A stretch of DNA of 64,000 nt, from positions 1-64,000 of the forward strand of contig NZ_JXYA01000007.1 in NCBI RefSeq assembly GCF_000967655.1, in the 5' to 3' direction. A model generated the notes under the pieces. The model did no database searches, had not been told where the DNA came from, and was given only the letters and a program-made list of their open reading frames with translations. The position numbers and the translations under genes are program-made. Each line of letters starts with the position of its first letter. Position 1 is the stretch's first letter. Positions 37,201-46,843 of the stretch are shown in pieces. The DNA is from Pseudoalteromonas rubra (GTDB lineage Bacteria; Pseudomonadota; Gammaproteobacteria; Enterobacterales; Alteromonadaceae).

Positions 37201-37951
37201 GGGTAACGTGGTAGCCGGAATTGCGCATGAGATAAATACGCCGTTGGGGGTGGCCATAACGGCGCTGACACACAATCAGGAGTGTCTGCATAATATCGAC
37301 GAAAAGTTGCAGAAGAAGCAGTTACGCCAAACAGATTTAGAGCGCTCAAACGCCGAGCAGCAAGAGGGGTACCGACTGATCCTGCGTAATCTGGACCGGG
37401 CCCAGATGCTGATCAGCAACTTTAAGCAGGTTGCCGTAGATCAATCCAGTGAGGTAGAGCGGGATATCAATGTGAAAGACTATATTGCCGATGTGTTCAG
37501 TTCTTTGTTACCGCTCAGCAAAGGCAAAGAGATCAGCTTGTCCATCACAGGAGACGACGACATGCTGGTAAACACCTACCCGGGCGCTATCTACCAGATC
37601 ATGACTAACCTGTTTAATAATTCAATGATCCATGGCTTTGAAAAGCATCCAAAAGGCAAGGTCGACGTATCAACCCATATGGCTGAAACGCACTGGTTGC
37701 TGACCTATCGCGATGACGGGATAGGGATGTCAAAAACGGGGTTGAAAACCCTGTTTGACCCGTTTGTCACCACCAAAAGAAGCCAGGGGGGGTGCGGTTT
37801 GGGCATGCACATAGTGTATAACCTGGTCACGCAGCTGCTCAAAGGCGAGATCTCGGCGAGTTCAACCCCGGGAGAAGGCATTGAAGTCACCATTAAGGTG
37901 CCATATACCCCACCTAAAGGCGACGAGCTTGAGGAACAAAGCCGCGCTTAA
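34253..37951 (+). CDS. Propeller-type sensor histidine kinase with PAS domain
   Basis: A 1232-residue membrane kinase. A signal segment (about 20-33) is followed by two beta-propellers of Reg_prop repeats (for example YIWIGTQAGLNRFDG, LWIGTSTGLSVYH, LWIGTETRGL, VWLGTSGGLSRVN), then a Y_Y_Y domain near 695-765, one membrane segment near 780-797, a PAS/PAC domain (about 815-930), a coiled coil and HisKA-HATPase with His992 (GIAHEINTP). No receiver or AraC domain is fused, unlike Bacteroidetes hybrid systems. GTG 34253 or TTG 34262 may be the start; AAAGGTGA favours the latter. No partner regulator is adjacent. Confidence 0.9.
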   Translation: MNGLYQQHKKQTKLCILLTVVLWLCSANLLAVPVFSDTAQVMRHYDYESGLSQVSITAIEEDQLGYIWIGTQAGLNRFDGHSFKQFISRQQDPFSLAGAFITALCHSGESLWIGTSTGLSVYHTVTGRFQSFLSDFSPLIPSDRVQSIGCQGAAISVTTEDGFYYVIDKATLEPRELALEGDFIRYVTVYKNLVYYLSDQGLVVNNRQTGLTTLLLAGDFKSLTVSGERAFLIGKDNQLTAYDTLFERALWQSNIARDTNLVLHSVFASAGELFVATSHGVYLLNMKGDIKKRWYKRGNNKSGLQDSSILSVFRDSNSDLWIGTETRGLHFISQLSETFGHVGEYNYPHAPLTNSDVRSFALDASDRLWVATSNGGYIFEQQRFVKAEQLYPQLARFANSFITKVQIVGDHAWLTSRGAGVARLNLISGEVTYFTPDFGNGPELSFNDITVFKQLVLLSSRTLGLLYYDEAQNQLMPFFAPSVSVPNHVSSVLVDGDGFYFGSVGDGLYHYDGQNIKSLTTNNGLASDIVFMLSRDSLGAVWVASESGVSIINQQFEVEKVLKVADGLANEAIWAMVFDQQEHVWLGTSGGLSRVNIHDHNIDNFLVVDGVQDNEFNYNAAWLAPDGRVFIGGAKGFNQFYPEQIRIAFGIRPLLISNIELLGEVLHPEASSELTLAPELTEKLELTHNQDIVSLHYSSLDYGSERLNFFYRIVGLSDKWLKLADGVRQINLLKLEPGNYQVQTYTVNRFNQKSPVHRFTIHIKAPWWWDWYSKTFYIVALTLSFALWLRQRQARYRQVVNDNRVMNELQQRLELSLWASGDELWDWHLEDKKVYRYCVKPRIDYGRNQTTMTVEDIDQFVHPKDCIAWEEKIESCLEGEQDTYEIAMRVKTLKDHWSWVLERGKVVSRDHHGRPQRIVGALKDIAELKAHQNALQTLNEQLEIKVAMRTDELYKKNQKLEQAMMELKRTQQELIESEKMASLGNVVAGIAHEINTPLGVAITALTHNQECLHNIDEKLQKKQLRQTDLERSNAEQQEGYRLILRNLDRAQMLISNFKQVAVDQSSEVERDINVKDYIADVFSSLLPLSKGKEISLSITGDDDMLVNTYPGAIYQIMTNLFNNSMIHGFEKHPKGKVDVSTHMAETHWLLTYRDDGIGMSKTGLKTLFDPFVTTKRSQGGCGLGMHIVYNLVTQLLKGEISASSTPGEGIEVTIKVPYTPPKGDELEEQSRA

Positions 37952-38149
37952 GGTCCATGCACAATGAGAAGTACCGTTCGTTTGTAAAAGCAACATAGAC
38001 CATATTGCTGTACTATATGGCTCATCCATTTGTAGGCACATGGTTACACTAAGTAGAGCAAAGGCTTAAATGAGTGCATATTATGTCTGTGCTCTGAAGG
38101 CTTTGAGTTTAAAAATTGGATATCAAGAGAACAATAAAGGACAGCCCAA

Positions 38150-38593
38150 GTGAAAGTTTCAGAATTAGCGTGCAACCATCCGGACTTAGGAGCCATCGCC
38201 AACTGGTATTACCAGCAATGGGACAGTAAAGACCCCCATGCCACAATACAGAGTGTGATTGATAAAATATCTTCCTCTGATTCCCGCACAGGGTTTGCCG
38301 CCTATATTGACGATGAGCTGGTTGGTGCAGGTGAAATTAAGCACCAAATATTTCCCAAACACCCAGACTATCAATACTGGCTGGATGGCGTGTATGTGCC
38401 GACAGAACAGCGTGGCAAAGGCATCTCAACGGCTTTGGTTGAGTTTGCGATTGCTAAGGCGAAAAACTTAAACTGGCCCGCATTGTATCTTTGCTGTGAA
38501 GCGCATTTGGTAAAGTTATATGAGCCACATGGATTTAGTGTCGTTGATATGGACGAGCACAAGTTCATTATGGTCCATGCATTAACCCACTGA
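38150..38593 (+). CDS. GNAT-family N-acetyltransferase
   Basis: A 147-residue acetyltransferase. The acetyl-CoA-binding motif A is clear (LDGVYVPTEQRGKGISTALVEFAIAKAK), followed by LYLCCEAHLVKLYEPHGFSVVD. It starts at GTG with AAGGA eight bases upstream. The acceptor is unknown; the compact form is common among small-molecule acetyltransferases. It sits between the propeller kinase and a NADAR gene on the same strand. Confidence 0.85.
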   Translation: MKVSELACNHPDLGAIANWYYQQWDSKDPHATIQSVIDKISSSDSRTGFAAYIDDELVGAGEIKHQIFPKHPDYQYWLDGVYVPTEQRGKGISTALVEFAIAKAKNLNWPALYLCCEAHLVKLYEPHGFSVVDMDEHKFIMVHALTH

Positions 38594-38657
38594 GCAATTG
38601 GAAACAGAGGGGCGCTGATAAGCCCCTGAGTATTAAAATCACACATAGGGAGTCTTT

Positions 38658-39212
38658 GTGGCAGTAACGAGTAACGCGCAGTTAATCGAGCAGATTGCGA
38701 AAGCAAAAAAGCCAAAATTTGTCTTTTTCTGGGGCCACCAAAAAGCCAAGTCAGGTGTCTCTAAATCTTGTTTCAGTCAATGGTATCCGGCGCGCTTTGA
38801 GCAGGATGGACTGGTCTTCAAAACCGCCGAGCACTATATGATGTATCACAAGGCGATGCTATTTGATAGCCATGACGTGGCGCAGCGTATTTTACAATGT
38901 GGCCACCCCGATGAGGCCAAAAAGTTGGGCAGAGCTGTCACCGGTTTTGATGAAGCCACCTGGAATGCTAAGCGATTCGATATTGTTGTCAGTGCAAACA
39001 TGCTGAAGTTTGCCCAAAATCCTGAACTGAAGGAATTCTTGTTTTCAACTGGCGAGAGGGTTCTGGTCGAGGCCAGTCCGGTGGATAAAATTTGGGGGAT
39101 TGGTCTGGCTGAGGATCACGAGTTTGCAAGCGTGCCTCAAAAGTGGAAAGGGCTCAATCTGTTGGGCTATGCCCTGATGACAGTACGCGACCAGTTGTCA
39201 CAGGACGCCTAA
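38658..39212 (+). CDS. NADAR-family N-glycosidase (YbiA-like)
   Basis: A 184-residue NADAR protein. E. coli YbiA of this family hydrolyses the N-glycosidic bond of reactive early riboflavin intermediates. Family motifs are clear: FFWGHQ, CFSQWYPARF, FKTAEHYMMYHKAMLF, LGRAVTGFDEATWNAKR, and WGIGLAEDH. Starts at GTG with GGGAG upstream. An NADAR may also act in ADP-ribose processing in other species, so the substrate is not certain. A bidirectional terminator separates it from metG. Confidence 0.87.
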   Translation: MAVTSNAQLIEQIAKAKKPKFVFFWGHQKAKSGVSKSCFSQWYPARFEQDGLVFKTAEHYMMYHKAMLFDSHDVAQRILQCGHPDEAKKLGRAVTGFDEATWNAKRFDIVVSANMLKFAQNPELKEFLFSTGERVLVEASPVDKIWGIGLAEDHEFASVPQKWKGLNLLGYALMTVRDQLSQDA

Positions 39213-39231
39213 ACAGTTTTATCAAAACAAA

Positions 39232-39253
39232 AAACGGGCCTTGTGGCCCGTTT
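39232..39253. terminator. Bidirectional terminator, NADAR gene / metG
   Basis: AAACGGGCC-TTGT-GGCCCGTTT, a perfect nine-pair stem flanked by A-rich and T-rich sequence, between convergent genes. Confidence 0.82.
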
Positions 39254-39276
39254 ATCCATTTTAACCGGATGGTGGT

Positions 39277-41313
39277 TTACATTACACGCATGCCAGGCTG
39301 TGAGCCTTCATCCGGATTAAGAATGTAGATCTCTTTACCACCTGGGCCTGCGGCCAGTACCATGCCTTGTGACATACCAAAGCGCATTTTACGTGGCTTC
39401 AGGTTGGCAACCATTACAGTGAGCTTGCCGATTAAATCTTCCGGTGCATAGGCCGATTTAATGCCAGCAAATACCTGACGGGTTTCACCGCCCAAGTCCA
39501 GTGTCAGCTTCAGTAATTTGTCTGCGCCTTCGACGTGCTCAGCATTGGCAATTTTTGCCACGCGTAAGTCAACTTTAGCAAAATCATCGAACTCGATTTC
39601 GTCGGCGATGGGCTCTTTAGCCAGCGGGCTGTCAGCGGCTGGCTGAGTACTTTGACCGCCCACTTTCTTCTCCAGGCTTTCTTTCGAAGCGTCAATCATG
39701 GCATTGACTTTATCCAGCTCAACACGTTGCATCAGTGCCTTAAACTTGTTGATTTCATGGTCAACAAGTGGGGTTTCCAGGCTATCCCAGCTGAGCTCGG
39801 TATTTAAAAAGGCTTCAACATTGGCTGCCATGCCCGGCAGTATCGGCTTAAGATAAGTCAGCAATGCGCGGAACAGGTTCAGACCCATTGAACACACCTG
39901 GTGGGCGCGCTCTAAGGTGTCTTCATTTTTAGCCAAGACCCACGGCGCTTCGGCGTCGATAAACTGGTTGGCTTTGTCGGCAAGCGTCATGATCTCGCGT
40001 ACAGCGCGGCTGTATTCGCGGTTTTCATAATGACCTGCAATGCTGTCTTTGGCTGCCACAAAGCTACCCAGAAGCGCTTCATCCATTACGGTACTGCTTA
40101 GTTTGCCACCGAACTTTTTGGTGATGAAGCCGGCACAGCGGCTGGCGATGTTGACGACTTTACCGACCAGGTCTGAGTTAACGCGCTGGGCGAAATCTTC
40201 CAGGTTCAGATCCAGGTCAGTAACACCGCTGTTCAATTTAGCGGCGTAGTAATAACGCAAATACTCAGGGTCCAGGTGCTCCAAGTAGGTGCGTGCCTTG
40301 ACGAAAGTGCCCTTTGACTTCGACATTTTCGCGCCGTTTACGGTGACAAAGCCGTGAGCGAAGACGTTGTTTGGCTTACGGAAGTTTGCACCGTCCAGCA
40401 TAGCCGGCCAGAACAGGCTGTGGAAGTAGATGATGTCTTTACCAATAAAATGATAAAGCTCAGCGTCAGAGCCTTCAGTCCAGAACTCATCAAAGTTCAG
40501 GCCCTTCTTGTCACAGAGGTTTTTAAAGCTGGCCATGTAGCCAATCGGCGCATCCAGCCAAACATAGAAGTATTTACCAGGCGCCCCTGGAATTTCAAAG
40601 CCAAAGTATGGCGCATCGCGGCTGATGTCCCATTGCTGCAAGCCATCTGCAAACCATTCATCCAGCTTATTGGCCATTTCAGCCTGCAGACTGCCAGAGT
40701 GCAGCCAGGTTTTCAGCATGTCTTCAAATGCGGGCAGGTCGAAGAAAAAGTGCTCGGAATCTTTCAGCACAGGTGTCGCGCCCGACATCACAGACTTAGG
40801 GTCAATCAACTCAGTTGGGCTATATGTCGCGCCGCAGGCATCACAGCTATCGCCATTTTGGTCTTCTGCTTTACAGGTTGGGCAAGTACCGGTAACAAAG
40901 CGATCCGGCAGGAAAATGCTCTTTTCAGGATCAAACAGCTGAGAGATAGTGCGCTTTTTGATGTGACCTTTGTCGTTCAGACGCGTATAGATCAACTCAC
41001 TGAGCTCGCGGTTTTCATCGCTGTGGGTGCTATGGTAGTTGTCAAATTCAATATTGAAGTCGGCAAAGTCTCGCTGTCTTTCAATACTGACTTGCTGAAC
41101 CATTTCTTCCGGTGTAATGCCCTGCTTTTGTGCATTGAGCATAATCGGGGTGCCGTGTGCATCGTCGGCGCACACATAATAGGTTTCGTGGCCTTGTTGC
41201 TTCTGGAAGCGTGCCCAGATATCAGTTTGAATATATTCCAACAGGTGACCCAGGTGAGTCGGTCCATTGGCATAGGGCAGTGCACTCGTTATGAGAATTT
41301 TTCTCTTTGTCAT
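39277..41313 (-). CDS. metG: Methionyl-tRNA synthetase
   Basis: A 678-residue class I aminoacyl-tRNA synthetase. HIGH-type motif is HLGH in [19 protein letters not shown] is the second signature. A zinc-binding knuckle ([18 protein letters not shown]) lies at about 145-162, and a C-terminal tRNA-binding (EMAP/OB) domain at about 575-678 ([11 protein letters not shown]). The ATG at 41313 is chosen because its protein starts [17 protein letters not shown] as in E. coli; the frame is open to 41610 but has no family similarity there. Divergent from apbC, as in E. coli. Confidence 0.98.
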   Translation of the reverse strand: MTKRKILITSALPYANGPTHLGHLLEYIQTDIWARFQKQQGHETYYVCADDAHGTPIMLNAQKQGITPEEMVQQVSIERQRDFADFNIEFDNYHSTHSDENRELSELIYTRLNDKGHIKKRTISQLFDPEKSIFLPDRFVTGTCPTCKAEDQNGDSCDACGATYSPTELIDPKSVMSGATPVLKDSEHFFFDLPAFEDMLKTWLHSGSLQAEMANKLDEWFADGLQQWDISRDAPYFGFEIPGAPGKYFYVWLDAPIGYMASFKNLCDKKGLNFDEFWTEGSDAELYHFIGKDIIYFHSLFWPAMLDGANFRKPNNVFAHGFVTVNGAKMSKSKGTFVKARTYLEHLDPEYLRYYYAAKLNSGVTDLDLNLEDFAQRVNSDLVGKVVNIASRCAGFITKKFGGKLSSTVMDEALLGSFVAAKDSIAGHYENREYSRAVREIMTLADKANQFIDAEAPWVLAKNEDTLERAHQVCSMGLNLFRALLTYLKPILPGMAANVEAFLNTELSWDSLETPLVDHEINKFKALMQRVELDKVNAMIDASKESLEKKVGGQSTQPAADSPLAKEPIADEIEFDDFAKVDLRVAKIANAEHVEGADKLLKLTLDLGGETRQVFAGIKSAYAPEDLIGKLTVMVANLKPRKMRFGMSQGMVLAAGPGGKEIYILNPDEGSQPGMRVM

Positions 41314-41566
41314 AGTTATTCCATGAAAATAGAGCGGCTCAGTTTGGCTTTGCAGATAGGCTGACTGACACCTGACTCGGTGCTGATTTTTAACCTCATC
41401 TATACAGAGCACAAAAACTTCGGCCCGGTCTGTGCGTCGATTATTGCTAAAAGACTGACCAGAACGGCCGGGAAAATCCCGGCAGACGCGAATTTGACTG
41501 GTTTTAATGAGGTGAATGTTACATAATTCCAGCGCCCATTTCATCACCTCAAGGCGTTTTATTTGT

Positions 41567-42649
41567 ATGTTTGGTATTGAAAAACTATTTACGAGGAAGG
41601 ACCCCATCAAAGAACAGATTAAAACTCACCTGCAACACTACCGTAGTGCGATTTTTCCAATGGGGATCGATACGCAGTGGATAACGGAGATAGTAGAGGG
41701 GCAAGCGAAAGGCACGAGCTGGCAAGTGTCATTGACCTTACCCTTTGCAGCCTCCGGGCAAGGCGAGATACTGGCCTCACATTTGAGTGATTCCTTGAAC
41801 ACCGACATTCGCGTTACCTGCCACACAGCCGTGGCCGGTACAACCCAGTTTAAGCAAATCAAGCATATTGTGTTGGTGGCTTCGGGCAAAGGCGGCGTTG
41901 GCAAGTCAACAACCGCCGTGAATCTGGCTGCGGGATTGGCATCTCAGGGCGCTCAGGTTGGGATTCTGGATGCCGATATTTATGGTCCTTCTATTCCTTC
42001 ATTATTGGGACTGACAGGACAACAGCCTGAAGCACTAGACGAAAAGACCCTAAAGCCGTTTGAGAAAGATGGGATCAGGGCGATGTCCATCGGCTTTTTA
42101 GTCGCTCAGGACGACGCAACTGTGTGGCGTGGCCCGATGGCGTCACAGGCGCTTGCTCAGTTACTAAATGAGACCGCATGGGGTGAGCTGGACTACCTGA
42201 TAGTAGATATGCCTCCGGGTACAGGCGACATTCAACTGACCATGACGCAAAAAGTCCCTGCCAGCGGCGCTATTGTGGTAACAACGCCACAGGACCTGGC
42301 CCTTGCTGATGCCCAAAAGGGCATTGCGATGTTCAACAAAGTTAATCTGCCGATCATCGGCCTTATCGAAAATATGAGCTACTTTACGTGTCAGCATTGC
42401 GATGGCAAAAATGCAATATTTGGCAGTGAAGGGGGAGCAAAGTTGGCGGCTCGCCATGGTGTCCCGTTACTTGCTGAAATTCCACTGGATACGGGTATTC
42501 GGGAAAACTCAGAGCAAGGGGCTAACATCACAGCTCAGGCGCTGGCGATAAAAGATCATTATATTTACTGCGCGCAGTTGGTGAGCAGTATGCTGTATTT
42601 ACAATCGAAATCGACTCAAGGAGTCGAAATTCTAATAACGGATGACTAA
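41567..42649 (+). CDS. apbC: Mrp/ApbC family Fe-S cluster carrier ATPase
   Basis: A 360-residue P-loop ATPase that carries and delivers Fe-S clusters. The deviant Walker A ([17 protein letters not shown]) at about 107-123 is intact, with DADIYGPS and DMPPGTGD following. The CxxC that holds the bridging cluster is CQHC. An N-terminal DUF59-like part (1-95) is present. Start ATG 41567 fits family length; an upstream ATG-less extension to 41516 does not. dcd follows at 3 bp. Confidence 0.93.
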   Translation: MFGIEKLFTRKDPIKEQIKTHLQHYRSAIFPMGIDTQWITEIVEGQAKGTSWQVSLTLPFAASGQGEILASHLSDSLNTDIRVTCHTAVAGTTQFKQIKHIVLVASGKGGVGKSTTAVNLAAGLASQGAQVGILDADIYGPSIPSLLGLTGQQPEALDEKTLKPFEKDGIRAMSIGFLVAQDDATVWRGPMASQALAQLLNETAWGELDYLIVDMPPGTGDIQLTMTQKVPASGAIVVTTPQDLALADAQKGIAMFNKVNLPIIGLIENMSYFTCQHCDGKNAIFGSEGGAKLAARHGVPLLAEIPLDTGIRENSEQGANITAQALAIKDHYIYCAQLVSSMLYLQSKSTQGVEILITDD

Positions 42650-42652
42650 GCA

Positions 42653-43240
42653 ATGAGACTCTCCGACAGAGACATAAAAGAAGCAATAAAAAATCAACAC
42701 ATTCAAATTGTGCCATCGCCGGGCGATGAGATGATCTCAGGGGTAACCGTTGACCTGCGTCTGGGTAATAAGTTCCGGGTGTTTCAGGATCATGCCGCAC
42801 CTTATGTTGATTTGAGTGGTCCTAAGGAGCAGATCAACGAGGCGATGGAATCCATAATGAGTGACGAGATTGTGCTTGAGGATGGTCAGGCTTTTTTCCT
42901 TCACCCGGGTGAGTTGGCGCTGGCCATGACCTATGAATCTGTGACTTTGCCAGCCGATCTGGTTGGCTGGCTGGATGGCCGCTCCTCGCTCGCCAGATTG
43001 GGCTTGATGGTCCATGTGACCGCACATCGCATTGATCCGGGCTGGTCAGGGAATATTGTGCTGGAATTCTATAACTCAGGCAAACTGCCATTGGCTTTGA
43101 GACCAAAAATGAAGATTGGCGCGCTGAGCTTTGAGACGCTGAGCAGCCCGGCTGAGGCACCTTATAATATGCGTAAAGATGCGAAATACAAAGGTCAGAA
43201 CAGCGCCATCGCGAGCCGGATAAGCGACGACAATCGCTAA
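42653..43240 (+). CDS. dcd: dCTP deaminase
   Basis: A 195-residue dCTP deaminase producing dUTP for thymidylate synthesis. The active-site block is clear: [25 protein letters not shown], with Arg, Ser and Glu in place, and IVLEFYNSG. Length matches the E. coli enzyme (193). It follows apbC by 3 bp and is likely co-transcribed. An imperfect hairpin (GGCATGTAC 43275-43283 / GTACGTGCC 43291-43299) lies after it, without a T-run. Confidence 0.97.
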   Translation: MRLSDRDIKEAIKNQHIQIVPSPGDEMISGVTVDLRLGNKFRVFQDHAAPYVDLSGPKEQINEAMESIMSDEIVLEDGQAFFLHPGELALAMTYESVTLPADLVGWLDGRSSLARLGLMVHVTAHRIDPGWSGNIVLEFYNSGKLPLALRPKMKIGALSFETLSSPAEAPYNMRKDAKYKGQNSAIASRISDDNR

Positions 43241-43578
43241 TAAAAAAGCTTATATTGCACCGAATAAACAGTATGGCATGTACCGGGAAAGTACGTGCCG
43301 TACAGCACCCAACCCTCCCTTTCAATTGCCAGCAAAAATGATGATTTTTTAACTTGATACTGGCAATTCAAACTTCAGCTTCCATACTTAACATCAAAGC
43401 TACATCGCACCGTGAATTATTGAATATGTTCGCTTGATGTTGGCAATCCCTGAAACCAGTAACACTGGGCACTGTTGTAATACCAATTTGCTCCGTCAAA
43501 TTGAACAGGTATTAAGTGAAATTGGTATAACCGGCCCGCTGATTGATCGAACTATGCCACTTGCTCAAGGAGGTTGGG
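43241..43578. other. Intergenic region with nested inverted repeats
   Basis: This stretch between dcd and the EAL gene has no convincing ORF. It holds the post-dcd hairpin at 43275-43299, nested inverted repeats at 43480-43528, and the AAGGAGG ribosome-binding site of the next gene at 43568-43574. Confidence 0.5.
43480..43528. repeat. Nested inverted repeat, MITE/REP-like
   Basis: Outer arms ATACCAATTT (43480-43489) and AAATTGGTAT (43519-43528) are exact reverse complements; inside them CAATTTG (43484-43490) pairs with CAAATTG (43497-43503). The pattern suggests a dispersed intergenic repeat rather than an operator. Confidence 0.5.
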
Positions 43579-46092
43579 ATGTGGTCAGGCGTGATACGCG
43601 TGATGGCGGTAATCTTGGTTATGATGACAGGCTTGCTGTTGGAAAGCCATGCTCGTGCTGATGCGTTGTTGGCAGGCGAGCAGGCGGTAATGTCACTTAA
43701 AGCTTATAATGATGCAACCAATCAGCTGAGCCTGGCTGAGGTCCGTCAGATAACAGCACAAATGACAGAAGCAGAGCAGAGCGTCAAGCTGCAACGCGGG
43801 ATCTCAACCTGGGTACGGATTGACATTCCCCCTGACGTACAACACGAGCAAGTGATTTACACTCAGCCCATTCAGGGCGTCCTTAAATTCTACCTGGAAC
43901 GCAACGATAAGCTAATTCAATACACATTGGTTGCGCCTGCCAAAGAGCTGGTATCGCCAGCTCAGGCAGTATTACCACATGTTAAAGTGCCAAGAAGTGA
44001 ACACAGCGCGCAGCTTTATATTCAGGCGCAAGGGAGCCACCCTCAGTGGCTCTTGATAAGTGCAGCGAATGAATCCGATTTTGCGCAACGCTTTAGTCGC
44101 CGAGTCTTTTTATTTGGTGTTGAAGCGGGCAGCATTTACTTTTTGGCATTGTTTCTGTTGGTGATGGCAGTTTCCCAATTCAGGCCGGGGTTATTGGCGC
44201 TCGCGGTATACGTATTGTTAGTTGCTTTTATCAGTGGTGCACAAAGTGGTATCAATACAATGCTATTCCCTGCTGTGTTGAGTGGTGCACTGGCGACGTA
44301 CAGTAGCCAGTTTTTCTTGCTGTCATTGGCGTGTGCTTTATGCTTCTTCCATTATTTTGTCGCACAAAAACGGCTGAATGAACAGCATAAGCACTATGTG
44401 TGGCGATTATTGTGGGCCTTGTTGCTGGTTGTGTGTGTCAGTGCACCATTGCATGCCAGCTATCAGTTATTGTTTCAGGTGATGGCCGGGTTGGTGGTTA
44501 CGGCCTATGTCGCGTACTTACTGTGGATGCAGCCTAGACAATATCAATACGAAGCCCGATTACTGGCGTTGGCTTTTATGCCTGCGCTGATTTTGCTGGT
44601 GATCTTGATGTTGGGGCAGTTAGGTGTGTTTGCCAGTTCATATTACTATGTGCTTAATCATGCTTTGTTGACGGGCCATATATTGCTGCTCGGTTACTAT
44701 GTTTACTGGCATGAGAGACAGAAAAAACTGCTACTCCTTCGCTATGCCAATCATGATAAAGAAACAGGGCTGCCTAACCGGCACATGCTACAAAAGGCCT
44801 TAGACGGTCTGCATAGCACCCATCAGCACCATACTTTGATTATGTTCCGACCTAAAGTACTGACGGTGATCAGGCTGAACATGGGCTGGGATTATGCGGC
44901 TATGCAGTTGAAATCTTTGTTAAAAAAAGTGCAGTTTCAACTGGATACCTATGGCCGGGTGACGATTGCGGCTGAGCCAAACAGTAAGACCCAAATTTAC
45001 CGATTAGATGACGCCCTGTTTGCCATTATACTGCGTGGTAAACTTGAGCTGAGCCAGGTAGAGCAATATGCCTGTTTGTTGGCCTCCATTTTTGAAGAGG
45101 GTGTAAACTTTAAAGGCGAGCTGCTGGTCGATCAGCTCGAAATTGGTGTGGCGAGTAATCCTATTCATGCACAATCCACAGAAGCGCTGATGCAGCGCGC
45201 TTTACAGGCAATATCGGCACGCCCGCTTGGTACTCAAAAGTGGCAGCTATTCGATCATAACGACTCCTTGTCTTTGGAGCGAAGGATCAAAGTGGCATCG
45301 TCGTTGAAGTATGCGATATCACAAAACCAGTTTACCTTGTATTTTCAGCCTCAGGTCAAGCTGCAACAGGGAGAAGTGTTCGGTGCAGAGGTGTTGTTGC
45401 GCTGGCATCATCCAGAATTAGGCGTAATACCGCCCGATGAATTTATCCCCATTGCTGAAGCGTCGGGCATGATCCCTGAGATAACGGATTGGGTTGTGGA
45501 GCAGGCGCTATCTGCCCAGGCTGAGTTGTGTCGTCTCTATCCACAGCACGTGTTATCACTGAATGTATCAGGTAAAGACATTGGCAGAAAGGAGTTGGCG
45601 GTGCAACTGATCACCCTGATCAGCCAACTTAATCTGGCGCCTTCGCAACTGATGCTGGAAATCACTGAATCTGCGACTTTAGCCAATGAGGCGGATCTCA
45701 ATGAGATCATTGATGGCTTTAAGCGCCTGGGCGTTAAAATGGCCATTGACGACTTTGGTACCGGCTACTCATCATTGGCTTATCTCAGTCAGCTGGGTGT
45801 TGATGAGATAAAAATTGATAAAAGCTTTGTGATGAATATAGCCAGCTCTGCAACCAATCAGACGATCTGTAAGGCCACCTGTGATATGGCGCACAGCCTG
45901 GGGTCAATGGTGGTTGCCGAGGGGGTTGAAAGTGTGCACTGTTATCAGATGTTGCAGGCCTTTGGCTGTGATATTGGTCAGGGCTTTTATATTTCCCGGC
46001 CCTTGCCATTTGCCCAGTATCAGGACTGGTTAGCGCAGTTTATTGCGCTTGACGATATAACGCAGCACCTAGCATCTGAAAGTAGTTTATAG
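43579..46092 (+). CDS. 7TM sensor c-di-GMP protein with GGDEF-like and EAL domains
   Basis: An 837-residue membrane protein. A signal segment (about 5-25), a periplasmic 7TMR-DISM extracellular domain (about 30-170) and seven membrane helices (about 175-390) are followed by a GGDEF-like and an EAL domain (about 555-805). The GGDEF signature is lost (DDALFAIILRGK), so no cyclase activity is expected. The EAL domain keeps AEVLLRW, the acidic pair IDDFGTGYSS and KIDKSF, so it may be an active phosphodiesterase. AAGGAGG precedes the ATG at 43579. The last 53 bases overlap the convergent CLCA_X gene. Confidence 0.9.
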   Translation: MWSGVIRVMAVILVMMTGLLLESHARADALLAGEQAVMSLKAYNDATNQLSLAEVRQITAQMTEAEQSVKLQRGISTWVRIDIPPDVQHEQVIYTQPIQGVLKFYLERNDKLIQYTLVAPAKELVSPAQAVLPHVKVPRSEHSAQLYIQAQGSHPQWLLISAANESDFAQRFSRRVFLFGVEAGSIYFLALFLLVMAVSQFRPGLLALAVYVLLVAFISGAQSGINTMLFPAVLSGALATYSSQFFLLSLACALCFFHYFVAQKRLNEQHKHYVWRLLWALLLVVCVSAPLHASYQLLFQVMAGLVVTAYVAYLLWMQPRQYQYEARLLALAFMPALILLVILMLGQLGVFASSYYYVLNHALLTGHILLLGYYVYWHERQKKLLLLRYANHDKETGLPNRHMLQKALDGLHSTHQHHTLIMFRPKVLTVIRLNMGWDYAAMQLKSLLKKVQFQLDTYGRVTIAAEPNSKTQIYRLDDALFAIILRGKLELSQVEQYACLLASIFEEGVNFKGELLVDQLEIGVASNPIHAQSTEALMQRALQAISARPLGTQKWQLFDHNDSLSLERRIKVASSLKYAISQNQFTLYFQPQVKLQQGEVFGAEVLLRWHHPELGVIPPDEFIPIAEASGMIPEITDWVVEQALSAQAELCRLYPQHVLSLNVSGKDIGRKELAVQLITLISQLNLAPSQLMLEITESATLANEADLNEIIDGFKRLGVKMAIDDFGTGYSSLAYLSQLGVDEIKIDKSFVMNIASSATNQTICKATCDMAHSLGSMVVAEGVESVHCYQMLQAFGCDIGQGFYISRPLPFAQYQDWLAQFIALDDITQHLASESSL

Positions 46093-46843
46093 TCGAGTCT
46101 ACGGTTGCTGCTGCAATCGCTGCATCGGGAAAGCCGCCCTGATGTTGGAGTTCCGAGCCGAGTACATCATCCACTAAAAAAGCATTGCGGATCTGAGGCT
46201 GGCTGGCTATGACCCATTCAAAAGCACGAGCAGTGAGCTCCTGAGGCCGGGCGTAATACTGACTGCCACGCGCCTTATCCAGTAACGCGGCACGTTTGAA
46301 ATAATCACTCGGCTCCTGTGTGCTGCTATCCAGAAACAAAATGCGAAAGAGATCATCAAGCTGTTGATTAAGCGGGTGGCTCAGCAACGGCGGTTGCACG
46401 AGCCACAGCGCCGATGCAAAGTCGTGTGCTCCCACTTCACTGAACATGTGCCTGGCAATGTAATGATCGAAAGCATGCCACCACTCGTGTGCAAGAGCAC
46501 CACCCCCTGCATTTTTTGCCATTGCCAGAGTGCGCCTGTTGCTGTCGTAATGCGCCTGCACGCCGGCCTGTCCGCCACTGCCAAAAGCTAAATTTAAAGT
46601 GCCTCTGAGGCCAATTGCAAAAGGGGGCAGTGACAGGAGTTGGGTGAGGTCGGCCAGCGCATCGTAGAGTAAGTTTGCGGCTATGTGTTGCTCGTCTTTA
46701 TTGACCCAGGCACCTAAGGTAATGGTCTTGAAGCCAAAGGTGGCTTTGATCTCATCAAAGCTGGCCTGGTCGCCAAAGCGATAATCCGGCCCGTCACGAA
46801 AAAACTGCCGCTTTAATCGATTATTCGACCGATTATTCGTCAC
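46040..46843 (-). CDS. CLCA_X-type protein with HEWWH zinc motif
   Basis: A 267-residue protein resembling a group named CLCA_X in Alteromonadales. The key feature is LAHEWWHAFDHYIARH: HExxH at residues 119-123, the zinc site of metallopeptidases, so a peptidase is plausible. No signal peptide. The third ligand cannot be placed with confidence. Its 3' end overlaps the EAL gene by 53 bp and its 5' end overlaps the DTW gene by 11 bp, so it is translated from the DTW transcript. Confidence 0.7.
   Translation of the reverse strand: MTNNRSNNRLKRQFFRDGPDYRFGDQASFDEIKATFGFKTITLGAWVNKDEQHIAANLLYDALADLTQLLSLPPFAIGLRGTLNLAFGSGGQAGVQAHYDSNRRTLAMAKNAGGGALAHEWWHAFDHYIARHMFSEVGAHDFASALWLVQPPLLSHPLNQQLDDLFRILFLDSSTQEPSDYFKRAALLDKARGSQYYARPQELTARAFEWVIASQPQIRNAFLVDDVLGSELQHQGGFPDAAIAAATVDSTINYFQMLGAALYRQAQ

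Noticed and set aside
34253-37951. Hybrid two-component system call
   Set aside because: No receiver or DNA-binding domain follows the HATPase domain; the protein ends soon after it.
40354-41364. 336-codon ORF antisense to metG
   Set aside because: It lies within a certain gene on the other strand; a long antisense frame is expected by codon bias, with no family similarity.
43434-43661. 75-codon ORF before the EAL gene
   Set aside because: It overlaps the nested inverted repeat and the EAL start; the strong AAGGAGG belongs to the ATG at 43579 in another frame.
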